DNA of 64,000 bases from Streptomyces sp. NBRC 110611 (GCF_001590865.1 NZ_BBUY01000021.1:35170-99169), one strand, 5' to 3'. Counted from the stretch's first letter, positions 25,296 through 34,531 are shown. Notes: a model not told the origin generated them from the letters alone. Translations and numbers: made by a program.

Positions 25296-25986
25296 CGCGG
25301 TGTTCCTGGCCGCTGTTGAGGCGGTAGCCGCTGCCGCGGACGGTCTCGATGCTGTGCGTACCGAAGGGGGCGTCGGCCTTCTTGCGCAGTGTGGAGACGT
25401 ACACCTCGACGATGGCGGTGCCTCCCCTGTAGGCCGGGTCCCACACCTCGTCGAGGATGGCCTCCTTCGACACCGCCCGGTCCGGGGTGTGCATCAGACA
25501 GGCGAGGATCGCGAACTCCTTGGGCGTGAGGGCGAGCTCCGAGGCCCCGCGGCCGGCCCGGCGACCGGCGAGGTCCACCCACAGGTCCCCGGCGCGCAGG
25601 AGGGAGCGCCCGTCGGTACCCGTGGCTCCCCTGCGCAGCAGGGCGCGGAGCCGGGCGAGGAGGACGACGGAGGAGAACGGTTTGACGAGGTAGTCGTCGG
25701 CGCCGGTGTCCAGGCCCTCGGCCTCGTCGTGCTCGCCGTCCTTCGCGGTGAGCATCAGGACGGGCGTGTCCACACCCGCGGCGCGCAGGGCGGAGCAGAT
25801 CCGGTAGCCGTTCAGGCCGGGGAGCATGAGGTCCAGCACGATCACCGCGTGATCGCCGGTCAGGGCTCGTTCCAGCCCCAGCCTGCCGTCGCCGACGAGC
25901 TCGACGCGGTACCCCTCGGCGGTGAGTCCGCGGCGCAGGGCGGGGCCGAGCTGAGGGTCGTCCTCGACGATCAGGATGCCGTTCAT
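25288..25986 (-). CDS. OmpR/PhoB-family response regulator
   Basis: A 232-residue protein. Its receiver domain has the acidic pair in LIVEDDPQLG, phospho-acceptor Asp in IVLDLMLPGLNGY, MLTAKDG and KPFSSVVLLARLRALLRR. The winged-helix C-terminal domain includes LTPKEFAILACLM, VSKEAILDEVW and VEVYVSTLRKKADAPFGTHSIETVRGSGYRL. It partners the kinase encoded immediately downstream. Tandem repeats just upstream of its start may be its own binding sites. Confidence 0.96.
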   Translation of the reverse strand: MNGILIVEDDPQLGPALRRGLTAEGYRVELVGDGRLGLERALTGDHAVIVLDLMLPGLNGYRICSALRAAGVDTPVLMLTAKDGEHDEAEGLDTGADDYLVKPFSSVVLLARLRALLRRGATGTDGRSLLRAGDLWVDLAGRRAGRGASELALTPKEFAILACLMHTPDRAVSKEAILDEVWDPAYRGGTAIVEVYVSTLRKKADAPFGTHSIETVRGSGYRLNSGQEHRDA

Positions 25987-26019
25987 GCGTCCAAGAGTTG
26001 CACGGCATTTGTCTGATTC

Positions 26020-26055
26020 CTAAAGAGGATCTTCAGGATCTTTAGCTGGTCTTTG
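26020..26055. promoter_or_regulatory. Putative response-regulator binding repeats
   Basis: Upstream of the response regulator lie 9-bp tandem copies GATCTTCAG and GATCTTTAG followed by a looser GTCTTTGGG, within a palindrome CTAAAGA...TCTTTAG (26020-26045). OmpR-type regulators bind such direct repeats, so autoregulation is plausible. Confidence 0.5.
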
Positions 26056-26141
26056 GGATCGGTCCCGCATGCTGCTGGCCCGGCCGGACGCCGGCTGCCT
26101 CTCGTCCATCTCCCGTGACCAGCCCCGGAGGGCTCTCTCCC

Positions 26142-27020
26142 ATGCTTTACCTATCCGGCCATGCAGAACATCCCGGCCAGCCGGCCCACCCCGGTTGGGT
26201 CGGGCGGCTCCACCGGCTCCACGAGCTCCACCGGCGCGGCCGGGCCGGCCGGCGTCGGGTCGTATCCGTGGCCCTCGGCCTGGTCGTCAGCGGCGCGTTC
26301 CTTGCCGGCTGCGGTCAGGGGCGCACCACGCCCGCCGAGGCGCGGGCCCAGGCCGACGGCAACGCCAGGGCCGCGATGACGGAGGCGGCGGACGGCAGTG
26401 GCCAGGCGGTGGACTGCTCGAAGGCGAAGTGCATCGCGCTGACCTTCGACGCCGGCCCCGGGCCGCACACCCCTCGGCTCCTGGACATCCTCAAGGAGAA
26501 GAGGGTGCATGCCACCTTCTTCCTGCTCGGCAAGAACCACGTCGTCCCGTACCCGGACCTGGTGCGCCGGGAAGCCGCCGAGGGACACGAGATCGGCAAC
26601 CACACCTGGAGCCACGAGCGCCTCGACCAGATATCCGACGATCGGATCCGCGACGAACTCGGCCGCACCCAGGACGCGATCAAGAACATCACCGGCAAGG
26701 CACCCACCCTCATGCGCCCGCCCCAGGGCGGCACCAACGACAAGGTGCATGCGGTAGCCACGTCCCTCGGCCTGTCCGAGGTCCTGTGGAACGCCACCGC
26801 GAGCGACTACGCCACCACCGACACCAAGCTCATCGGCGACCGCATACTCCAGCAGGCCACCCGCGACGGCATCATCCTCCTCCACGACATCTACGACGGC
26901 ACCGTCCCCGCCGTCCCGAGGATCATCGACGAACTCCGCTCCCGCGGATACACCTTCGTCACCGTCCCCCAACTCCTCTCCCCCGCCCGCCCGCAGCCCG
27001 GCACCGTCTACCACCCCTGA
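26142..27020 (+). CDS. Polysaccharide deacetylase (NodB-type) lipoprotein
   Basis: The start at 26142 has GGAGGG about 10 bp upstream. A charged N-terminus leads to RRVVSVALGLVVSGAFLAGC, a lipobox. The NodB domain has IALTFDAGPGPHTPRLLDILKE (motif 1), EIGNHTWSHERLDQ (motif 2, HxxxH), MRPPQGGTND (motif 3), a LWNATASDY motif and IILLHDIYDG (motif 5). Motif 1 is normally TFDDGP; here the second, metal-binding Asp is Ala, so metal binding or activity may be altered. The likely substrate is peptidoglycan or another N-acetylated glycan at the cell surface. Confidence 0.9.
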   Translation: MLYLSGHAEHPGQPAHPGWVGRLHRLHELHRRGRAGRRRVVSVALGLVVSGAFLAGCGQGRTTPAEARAQADGNARAAMTEAADGSGQAVDCSKAKCIALTFDAGPGPHTPRLLDILKEKRVHATFFLLGKNHVVPYPDLVRREAAEGHEIGNHTWSHERLDQISDDRIRDELGRTQDAIKNITGKAPTLMRPPQGGTNDKVHAVATSLGLSEVLWNATASDYATTDTKLIGDRILQQATRDGIILLHDIYDGTVPAVPRIIDELRSRGYTFVTVPQLLSPARPQPGTVYHP

Positions 27021-27166
27021 GGTCGCACCGACCGTCCGCCGGACAGCCGCCCTCGCACCACCCACTCGTCAGCCGTGAGCGATTCCTCAAGTCCCGGCCC
27101 ACGTGACGTACGGCCGGCATCTCCTGGCCGAAGAACCCCGTGCCCCAGCGAAAGACGTGCCGCCCC

Positions 27167-28453
27167 ATGCGCATCTCCTTCCTCCTTCACAACGCCTACG
27201 GCATCGGTGGAACGATCAGGTCGACGTTCAACCTCGCCGCGGCACTCGCGGAGCACCACGACGTCGAGATCATCTCGGTCCTCCGCCACCGCAGCGTGCC
27301 GACCATGGGCGCGCCCCCCAACGTGCGGCTGACCCCTCTGGTCGACTTGCGCACGACCACCGCCGACAGTGACGCCGACGACTCCCGGCACGCCCGGCCC
27401 GCCAGGGATTTTCCCCGTGCGGACGGCCGGCACAAGCAGTACAGCCGGCTCACGGACGAAAGGATCGGCCGGTACCTGTCGGGTCTGGACGCCGACGTGG
27501 TGGTCGGAACCAGGCCGGGTCTGAACGTGCACATCGCCCGCCAGGCACACCACGACGCCATCCGCGTAGGGCAGGAGCACCTGACCTTCGCGGGCCACGG
27601 CCGGTCCATGCGGCACGAGATACGCCACCGCTACCGGCTGCTGGACGCCCTCACCACCGTGACCGACGCCGACGCGTCCAGCTACCGGCGGCTCGCCCTG
27701 CCCGGCCTGAGGGTGGAAGCCGTGCCGAACAGCGTTCCCGCCGCCCCCACGAGCCGGCCCGACGACACCAGCAAGATCATCGTGGCGGCAGGACGGCTCA
27801 CTCCGGTGAAACGCTACGACGTCCTCATCCACGCATTCGCCGAGGTCGCCGCCGCCCACCCCGACTGGCAGCTACGCATCTTCGGCAGCGGCGACCACAC
27901 CGGCAACGAGAGGGCGAACCTCTCCGCCCTGATCCACGAACTCGGCCTGACCCGACACGTCCACCTCATGGGCAGCGCCGAACGGATGGAAGCCGAATGG
28001 GCCAAAGGTTCCCTCGCGGTCTCCACCTCCGACCGGGAATCGTTCGGCATGACCCTCGTCGAGGCCATGCGCTGCGGTCTGCCCGTCGTCTCCACCGACT
28101 GCCCCGTCGGGCCACGCGAGATCATCACAGACCGCGTCGACGGACGCCTTGTCCTCCCCGGCGACCCACGAGCCGTCGCAGCCGCCCTGCTCGAACTCGT
28201 GGACAACGACGCGCTGCGCCGGCAGATGGGCGAGGCCGCCCGGAAGAACTCCGCCCGCTTCGCCCCTGCCCGCATAGCCGAGCGACACCTCGACCTGTAC
28301 GAGGACCTCCTGCGACGCGGCCCAGGGCGACGCTCACTCGGACCCGCACGGGAAGCCGCACACCGAGCCCGCACCACCGTGATCGACACCGCGCGCACAG
28401 CCCGTTCCACCGTTCGCACCCTCACGAAGAACCGCCGGGTGCACGCGGGATGA
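27167..28453 (+). CDS. GT4-family glycosyltransferase
   Basis: The 428-residue protein starts MRISFLLHNAYGIGGTIRSTFNLAAAL, the N-terminal donor/acceptor-domain glycine loop. The C-terminal Rossmann domain has KIIVAAGRLTPVKRYDVLIHAFAEV, WQLRIFGSG, HVHLMGSAERMEAEWAKGSLAVSTSDRESFGMTLVEAMRCGLPVVSTDCPVGPREII with the EX7E-type nucleotide-sugar motif. A basic C-terminal tail (about 40 residues) may be disordered. It lies 146 bp downstream of the deacetylase on the same strand, and both could act on surface glycans. Confidence 0.92.
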   Translation: MRISFLLHNAYGIGGTIRSTFNLAAALAEHHDVEIISVLRHRSVPTMGAPPNVRLTPLVDLRTTTADSDADDSRHARPARDFPRADGRHKQYSRLTDERIGRYLSGLDADVVVGTRPGLNVHIARQAHHDAIRVGQEHLTFAGHGRSMRHEIRHRYRLLDALTTVTDADASSYRRLALPGLRVEAVPNSVPAAPTSRPDDTSKIIVAAGRLTPVKRYDVLIHAFAEVAAAHPDWQLRIFGSGDHTGNERANLSALIHELGLTRHVHLMGSAERMEAEWAKGSLAVSTSDRESFGMTLVEAMRCGLPVVSTDCPVGPREIITDRVDGRLVLPGDPRAVAAALLELVDNDALRRQMGEAARKNSARFAPARIAERHLDLYEDLLRRGPGRRSLGPAREAAHRARTTVIDTARTARSTVRTLTKNRRVHAG

Positions 28454-28640
28454 CCGGCGGCCCCCTCACAGGCGCTTCATAGCCACAGGAAGAGGATCAG
28501 GCCCACCTTCGCCCGCAGGACCGGCCGGGAGGCGCCGCACCACCCGCGCCCTCCGGCCACCCGTCGGCGGGAATGTCGGCTTGCCTTCGAGCGCGCTCCA
28601 GCTCCTAGCGTGTGATCCACCACCGACCAGAGGGGAACAC

Positions 28641-29699
28641 ATGCGGTACACACTGTTCGGCAGGACCGGCCTGCGGGTGAGCGAACTGGCCCTGGGCACC
28701 ATGACCTTCGGCGAGGACTGGGGCTGGGGCACCGCCAAGGACACCAGTGCCCGCATCCTCGACGCCTACGCCGAGGCCGGCGGCAACTTCCTCGACACCG
28801 CCAACAACTACACCGGCGGCACCTCCGAGACCATGCTCGGCGAACTGCTCGCCGACCGCCGGGACCGGTTCGTGCTGGCCAGCAAGTACACCTGCGCCAC
28901 CGCGAGCGGCGACGTCAACGCCGGCGGCAACCACCGCAAGAACCTGGTGCAGTCCGTCGAGGCCAGCCTGCGCCGGCTGAACACCGACCGCCTCGACGTG
29001 CTGTGGGTGCACGCCCGGGACAACTTCACCCCCGTCGAGGAGGTCATGCGCGCCCTGGACGACCTCGTGCGCTCCGGCAAGGTGCTCTACCTCGGCGTGT
29101 CGGACTGGCCCGCCTGGGAGATCGCGCAGGCCAACACCCTCGCCGAACTGCGCGGCTGGACCGCGTTCGCCGGCTCCCAGCTCCGCTACAACCTGCTGGA
29201 GCGGACCGTGGAACGCGAACTGCTGCCGCAGGCCCGCGCCTTCGACCTGGCGGTGCTGGCCTGGGCCCCGCTCGCGGCCGGCAAGCTCACCGGCAAGTAC
29301 CGAAGCGGCGAGACCGGCCGGCTGACCACCGAGGACGCGGCCACCTTCCAGGACCACAACGAGGACGAGACGATCACCGCCGTCCTGGAGGTCGCCGAAC
29401 AGGGCGGCTGGAGCCCGGCCCAGGTGGCCCTGGCCTGGCTGCGCCAGTGCCCCGGCAACATCATCCCCCTCATCGGCGCCACCAAGGAGAGCCAGCTGGC
29501 CGACAACCTCGCCGCCGTCGAGGTCCGGCTCGACGCGGATGCCGTCGAACGCCTCGACGCCACCAGTGCGGTCCCGCTGGGCTTCCCGCACGCCTTCCTC
29601 CGCGAACCGGGCATCACCGAGACCGTCTACGGCGACCGCTGGGCCGACATCGAGGACCGGCGCTCCACCTACCGGCGCACCCCGCACGACATCCACTGA
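28641..29699 (+). CDS. Aldo/keto reductase
   Basis: The 352-residue protein starts after AGAGGGGAACAC. It shows the NADPH-dependent (alpha/beta)8 features LGTMTFGEDWGWG, FLDTANNYTGGTSETMLGELL (Asp and Tyr of the catalytic tetrad), FVLASKYT (Lys), LDVLWVHARDNFTPVEEVM (His) and the C-terminal cofactor loop NIIPLIGATKESQLADNL. Substrate unknown. Confidence 0.95.
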   Translation: MRYTLFGRTGLRVSELALGTMTFGEDWGWGTAKDTSARILDAYAEAGGNFLDTANNYTGGTSETMLGELLADRRDRFVLASKYTCATASGDVNAGGNHRKNLVQSVEASLRRLNTDRLDVLWVHARDNFTPVEEVMRALDDLVRSGKVLYLGVSDWPAWEIAQANTLAELRGWTAFAGSQLRYNLLERTVERELLPQARAFDLAVLAWAPLAAGKLTGKYRSGETGRLTTEDAATFQDHNEDETITAVLEVAEQGGWSPAQVALAWLRQCPGNIIPLIGATKESQLADNLAAVEVRLDADAVERLDATSAVPLGFPHAFLREPGITETVYGDRWADIEDRRSTYRRTPHDIH

Positions 29700-30103
29700 C
29701 CCGAACCGAGCCGGACCCGAGTCGACCGCACGCGAAGGGCACGCGCACCGACCAGCCGGCCCGGCCCAGGCGTGGTCGTGGGACGCCAGCAGTACCTGCG
29801 CCACAAGGGCTACAACGTACCCGTCGGGGGCAAGGCGGCCAAAGCAGCCGGTTTCCTCGGCCAGCTGGGGGGGTGGCGCCTTCCCGGGCCAGACGCCTAG
29901 GGCCTGTCTGATGGGTCGGTGGCGAACCGAGACGAGAACTCGTTGGTCACCATCAACCGGCCTCGTATACGCGTGAGTTGACCTCGATCCTGTCGTCGAG
30001 TTGAAGCGCGCACCGCTCTGGGCAGGGGTTCGCCGTATGCAGCAGGGGACGTTCGACCGCGGGCACCGGTCCCCGAGGCTGGGCTCGGGGTAGAGACGCG
30101 CAG
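29700..30103. other. Intergenic region with a short unassigned reading frame
   Basis: About 400 bp between the reductase and the next terminator. A short plus-strand frame (about 29770-29900) reads QQYLRHKGYNVPVGGKAAKAAG and looks like a scrap of a former gene, but I cannot assign it. The rest shows no gene. Confidence 0.35.
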
Positions 30104-30147
30104 GGCCCCGCACGGAACCGGGAGGCCGGGGGTTCACGTGCGGGGCC
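30104..30147 (-). terminator. Hairpin terminator of the secreted lectin-like gene
   Basis: Arms GGCCCCGCACG and CGTGCGGGGCC are perfectly complementary (11 bp) with a ~22-nt loop. It lies 21 bp beyond the stop of the minus-strand gene ending at 30169. Confidence 0.75.
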
Positions 30148-30168
30148 GCGCTCACGGGGTGGGGGCCG

Positions 30169-31470
30169 TCAGACTCCGGTCAGGTTGTACGTACCCGTAC
30201 CGTCCTGCCTGCCGCTGGAGTATTGGCGGATGAGCTCACCGTCCGCGTACCGGTCGTGGCCCATCATGGAGCCGGTGTACTTGTTCTGCACACCGATCTT
30301 CGAGCTGCCGGGTACGTCGCGGTAGATGTAGAACCGCTGGAGGTCGTCCTCCCCGCAGGTGGCCGTCGTCAGGTATGCCTGTTCCAGGTTGGCGATGTTC
30401 GCCGGGACGGTCGCGCAACCGCCGTTGCCCCAGTTCCACAGGGACGCCTCGATGACCCCGTTGTTCTCCGTCACATTGCACAGCCGCCAGTTGTCGAGGT
30501 GGGCACTGGTCCAATTGGACTGGCGCAGGCGGATGCCGTCGTTGGCCAGGAGCGGTGCGCTCCAGTTCAGGGGCTTGCCGGGGACGTCGATCCTGTAGAC
30601 GGCGGGTTGGCAGTTCAGGGCGGCGCGCGGGGCGGGCTTGGCGGCCTGGGTGGCCTTCATCCTCTGGGCGGCCTTGGCGGCTGTGGCAGCGTTGTCGGCG
30701 TCGTGCTTGGCCTGGTCGGCCTTGGCCGAGGGGACCGGTCCGGCCGGGTGCTTCGCGGTGGCGGCGGGGGAGCCGCAGTCGAGGAGGTCCTGTGCCTTGC
30801 GCATGATGCTGCCGGCCGGGACGGTGTCCTCGCAGCGGACCGCGCCTTCTTCGAGGGTGGTGTAGGTGGTGTAGCTGCCGCTCTCGGGCCCATCGACCCA
30901 CTTGGTGGCGTAGGTGCCGTTGCCGGTGTCGACGCGGTTGCAGTTCAGGCTGCCGTACTGCCCGGTGACCTTGCGGGTCCCCTCGTATAGGGCGTAGTAG
31001 CCGGGTCTGCGGAAGTCCCAGGAGATCGACTTGGACTCACTGCTGGTGGTACTGGAAGATATCTGCACGTTCAGGCCCAGGGTCCCGCCCACCTGGCCGA
31101 GCAGCTCGACCTGGAAGCTGCCCTGGATGTTGGCGGAGAGGCCGACCTGGACCGTGACCACGGTCTGTGTGCTGGTCTCGATTGTCTGGGAGCCTGTCGA
31201 CCCCTCGGTGACGTACCAGCCCTTGAAATGCGTGATCGTCGGAACGACCTGCGTGGACTTGATGTACGGGTAGCGCTTGCCGAGGTCGGCCGACGTACAG
31301 GAATCGCCGGGCTTGGGTTGACCGGCCGCCGGAGTGGCCGGCTTGACCGCAGCCGGAGCTGCCGCGGCCGGAGCGGTCGTCGCCGTTGTAGCGGCGAGCG
31401 CGGAGGCAGCGAGCGCGGTGAGGACTGTCAGCCCTCTTCTCCAGAGGCCGGATGATCGTGAATGACGCAT
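30169..31470 (-). CDS. Secreted protein with beta-rich (possibly pore-forming) and C-terminal lectin-like domains
   Basis: The 433-residue protein starts at the second ATG, which has AGGGGG at suitable spacing. The signal peptide is RRGLTVLTALAASALAATTATTAPAAAA. Residues ~60-205 include a Thr/Ser/Val alternating stretch (TQTVVTVQVGLSANIQGSF and LGLNVQISSSTTSSESKSISW) like the amphipathic hairpin of aerolysin-type pore formers. A Lys/Ala-rich helical linker (DQAKHDADNAATAAKAAQRMKATQ) precedes a C-terminal part with WTSAHLDNWRLCNVTENNGVIEASLWNWGNGGCATVPANIANLEQAYL, which may bind ligands. Family not recognised; the pore-forming idea is inferred from residue pattern only. Confidence 0.7.
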   Translation of the reverse strand: MRHSRSSGLWRRGLTVLTALAASALAATTATTAPAAAAPAAVKPATPAAGQPKPGDSCTSADLGKRYPYIKSTQVVPTITHFKGWYVTEGSTGSQTIETSTQTVVTVQVGLSANIQGSFQVELLGQVGGTLGLNVQISSSTTSSESKSISWDFRRPGYYALYEGTRKVTGQYGSLNCNRVDTGNGTYATKWVDGPESGSYTTYTTLEEGAVRCEDTVPAGSIMRKAQDLLDCGSPAATAKHPAGPVPSAKADQAKHDADNAATAAKAAQRMKATQAAKPAPRAALNCQPAVYRIDVPGKPLNWSAPLLANDGIRLRQSNWTSAHLDNWRLCNVTENNGVIEASLWNWGNGGCATVPANIANLEQAYLTTATCGEDDLQRFYIYRDVPGSSKIGVQNKYTGSMMGHDRYADGELIRQYSSGRQDGTGTYNLTGV

Positions 31471-32124
31471 CGTGCTCATCCCCCTTGGACCAGGCTCCGC
31501 GTTGGGGCAAGGGGGAGTCCCGGCCGGTGGTGTGGTCGGTGTGATGGTGGATGGTTCTTGATCAGGATGAACTTAGCGTCGGCAGAGGCGGAGTGACGAT
31601 GACGGAATCGGTCGGTTTTGGGGCGCAACCCGTGGTCTTTCATGGACGGTTCGACAGGCTTTCCTTGAACGGTTTCATCAGAATTTCATGTGCGGAGATA
31701 TAGTCCGCCGCAATCAGTGTGGAGATGGCTGCTTGGCCGTGAATCTGCTGCCACGCCCCCGGCAATCAGTGAGTTTCGGACCAGTTCCTTCATGATCTGC
31801 CGGCGCGGCCGACCGCCATCAAATAGTCACGGCATTCAGCCAATTCGCGTATTCCGAAATCGAGTGCCTTCGGCGGCCGGGGTGGCCTCGATATTTGTGC
31901 GCTTGCCCAAACAGCCCTAAGAACGACGGAAGCAGGCCGTCACCAGCGCGATGAGGGGACTGCGGCAAAGGTGGCGCGCCTGCCCTCTGGGGGTTCCGTC
32001 TGGGCAAGAGGCGGACATTTCGATCGAGAAGACCATGTCAGCGGCCCGGCGACGTCCGCATGCCCCCCGAGCGCATCCGGTACGCGAACCGAGACCGTAT
32101 CAACCGGAAGACACGGAGAAGAGG
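31471..32124. other. Divergent intergenic region
   Basis: About 650 bp between two divergent secreted-protein genes, locally richer in A/T (31640-31880) than the coding flanks. No ORF here has coding character. Promoters for both flanking genes are expected, but no consensus could be fixed with confidence. Confidence 0.4.
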
Positions 32125-33450
32125 ATGAACATGTCCATACCAGGTTTACGTCGCCACCGCGGAGGGCGGGGCCGAAAGCCGAACAGGCTGCGCCGTGCCC
32201 AGTCAGGGGCGACGGTGGCCGCGACGGCCGCCGCTGTCGCGTTCAGTGGTGGCACAGCGACGGCCGCCTCCGCGCCCACGTACCCCGCCGACCGCGGGAG
32301 CGCCGTCACGGAAGGCCCGACGGAACACACCATCACGTCCAAGATGACCACGGTGCGGGTGACAGAGCTGGTCACCACAACGCCGGACCGCGCGGGCAAC
32401 GTCACCGTGCGGCTGGCCGACGGGAAGACCATTTCCATCCCGGCGGCCCACAAGGACCTTGTGATGCGCCGCGCCGCCCAGCAGGCCAAGACCCAGCTCA
32501 AGGCCGCCGAGCCCAGACCATGCGGCATCACCTGGGTCAGGCTCAAGGAGAAGTCCAACCACCACCCGTTCGCCATGGAGACCGGGTTCGATGTCTTGGG
32601 CGGGTCAGCCATCGGCTACAAGTGGCGCGTCACCATCAAGGGGCCGAACAACTACGCCCACGAGTACACCAGTCAAGGCAACCTTGCCTTGCGCGGCAGC
32701 TGGCAGGGCGGCTACACGAGCGATAAGAACCAGGACGAGGGACTCTACACAGCCGAGGTCGATCCCGGCGTATCCCACTTCCAGTTCCTGAACGGCGACA
32801 TCTGCGTTGCGGAGCCGGCGCGCAGAACGGAGCGCCTCACCAAGCCGAAGGCCGCATGCCTGAAGATGATGCAGGCCAATTCCGGCGACGGGTGGATCCT
32901 CAACAGCACCCAACCGGTCCCGCACCGCAACCAGACCGACCCGACCAGCCCGGCCGGTACCCGGGCAGCCGGTGCGCAAGCCTGCCTGCGGAAGAAACTC
33001 GGCGGCGGCAGCCTGGCTTCCGGGAACATCACCGGCTGGCAGGACGCACAGGAATTCGCCCGCCCGCACACCGCGCCCGGTACCCCAGCACCGTACGGGC
33101 TCGCCCGGTGCCACCTGATCGCCAACATCCTCGGCGGGAAAGGGCAGGTACGGGACGGCGGACAGGACAACCTCGTCCCCTGCTGGCAGGTGGGGATGAA
33201 CACCGGAACACCCAGCATGCGGACCTACGAGAAGGAGGTGAAGGAAGCGGTCGAGGCGACCACCATGGGGCCGGACGATGCGGTCTACTACCAGGTGATA
33301 CCTCTCTACAAGAACGATGCCAGCACGATCCCCACGGGCGTCACCATGAGCGCCGCGATTCAGCGGGCGGACGGAACGCAGAGTCTGCTGCCCCTCACCG
33401 GCGTCACCAACACCAAGGGGAACACCGGGCTGCTCAACCTCGGAAACTGA
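32125..33450 (+). CDS. Secreted nuclease toxin, second paralogue (different N-terminus, same endonuclease domain)
   Basis: The protein is 441 residues from an ATG preceded by CGGAGAAGAGG. The signal region is RRAQSGATVAATAAAVAFSGGTATAAS. The middle contains ITSKMTTVRVTELVTTTPDRAGNVTVRLADGK and a beta-rich portion with WRVTIKGPNNYAHEYTSQGN. The C-terminal domain (about 280-441) shares GLARCHLIANILGGKG, NLVPCWQVGMNTGTPSMR, VYYQVIPLYKNDASTIPTGVTMSAAIQ and the final NLGN with the nuclease ending at 21863, including the presumed catalytic His and Asn. The N-terminal halves are unrelated. A DUF1963-like gene follows after 31 bp. Confidence 0.82.
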   Translation: MNMSIPGLRRHRGGRGRKPNRLRRAQSGATVAATAAAVAFSGGTATAASAPTYPADRGSAVTEGPTEHTITSKMTTVRVTELVTTTPDRAGNVTVRLADGKTISIPAAHKDLVMRRAAQQAKTQLKAAEPRPCGITWVRLKEKSNHHPFAMETGFDVLGGSAIGYKWRVTIKGPNNYAHEYTSQGNLALRGSWQGGYTSDKNQDEGLYTAEVDPGVSHFQFLNGDICVAEPARRTERLTKPKAACLKMMQANSGDGWILNSTQPVPHRNQTDPTSPAGTRAAGAQACLRKKLGGGSLASGNITGWQDAQEFARPHTAPGTPAPYGLARCHLIANILGGKGQVRDGGQDNLVPCWQVGMNTGTPSMRTYEKEVKEAVEATTMGPDDAVYYQVIPLYKNDASTIPTGVTMSAAIQRADGTQSLLPLTGVTNTKGNTGLLNLGN

Positions 33451-33481
33451 TCTCAACCAGTTAGTGCCTACGGGAGTCAGT

Positions 33482-34531
33482 ATGAGTCGCACCAGCCCGC
33501 CGCGGCCGCTCGACGTCACCGCGCTCTTCCCTCAACTGGCCCCGCTAGCGCGCACGGCGACCCGGTTGCACCCCCGCCCCGGGCCACCGTCGGTGCACGA
33601 CAGTTCCGTCGGCGGGCCGCTGCTGTGGCCCGCCGACGAGCCGTGGCCGCACTGCGACGAGCCGCACGAAGGACACGGTGCGAGCGCAGGCCCCTCGCCA
33701 AAGGACGTGCGGCTGCTGCGTCGCCACCGGGCGGCGATAGAAGACCGGCGGCGCCGCGAACCTCAGGGCCCCTGGGCCACGCTCCAGGAACTGGCGACCG
33801 ACAACCGGCTCCAGGCCGGCCGCCCGTGGCCCGAGGGCCCGGTCGCCATGCTGCCCGTGGCCCAGCTGTACGTGCGTGACATTCCTCAACTCTGCACGCT
33901 CGGGCCGTCCGAGGCCGATCTCCTCCAGGTCCTCTGGTGTCCCTTCGACCACCCGGCGAACCCCAGGCCCGTACTGCTCTGGCGGTCCGCCACCGAGGTC
34001 ACCGAGGTCCTCGGCGCCCCTCCCGAGCCCTCCGCGATCCAGTTCTCCGACTACCTGCCCGAGCCCTGCCTGTTCACACCGGAGCAGGTCACCGAGTACC
34101 CGAACTTCCTGGAGCTCAGCAAGGAGCTGCAGGAGCAACTGGGCGACTGGAACAGGTGGCAGGCGGCCGGATCAGCGGTGGACGGCTCCTACGAGCCCGC
34201 CCCGGAGGAGTTCTACCTGAACCACCTCTCGGTCTCCCCCGGTTGGAAGGTCGGCGGCTGGAGCAACTGGGGCCTCACCGACCCCATGCCCCGGCGCTGC
34301 CCCGGGTGCGACACCGAGATGGACCCGCTGCTGACGATCGCCTCGACCGAATGGGACGGTGGCAGCGAGAGCTGGGCCCCCATCGAGGACCAGGCCGGCG
34401 ACACACCGCCCCTGCCGCAGGGAAATCCCCCGGCGAACTTCACCAGGGTCGTCCTCGCCGGGGGCTATGGCATGCAATTTCACATCTGCCCGGCATCCCC
34501 AGACCATCCGTACATTGAACTGATTCAGTGA
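33482..34531 (+). CDS. DUF1963 (YwqG)-like protein, likely immunity to the second nuclease
   Basis: The 349-residue soluble protein starts after GGGAGTCAGT. It is collinear with the protein at 21912: PRPLDVTALFPQLAPLARTATRLHPRPG, SSVGGPLLWPADEPWPHC, VAMLPVAQLYVRDIPQL, DLLQVLWCPFDHP, LSVSPGWKVGGWSNWGLTDP and CPGCDTEMDPLLTIAS. The N- and C-terminal thirds are near identical in pattern, while the middle differs, as expected if specificity diverged with the toxin. Lack of a signal peptide fits protection of the producer's cytoplasm. Confidence 0.72.
   Translation: MSRTSPPRPLDVTALFPQLAPLARTATRLHPRPGPPSVHDSSVGGPLLWPADEPWPHCDEPHEGHGASAGPSPKDVRLLRRHRAAIEDRRRREPQGPWATLQELATDNRLQAGRPWPEGPVAMLPVAQLYVRDIPQLCTLGPSEADLLQVLWCPFDHPANPRPVLLWRSATEVTEVLGAPPEPSAIQFSDYLPEPCLFTPEQVTEYPNFLELSKELQEQLGDWNRWQAAGSAVDGSYEPAPEEFYLNHLSVSPGWKVGGWSNWGLTDPMPRRCPGCDTEMDPLLTIASTEWDGGSESWAPIEDQAGDTPPLPQGNPPANFTRVVLAGGYGMQFHICPASPDHPYIELIQ

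Noticed and set aside
29880-29960. GGGCCTGTCTGATGGG considered as an insertion-sequence end
   Set aside because: No matching inverted copy or transposase was found within the intergenic region.
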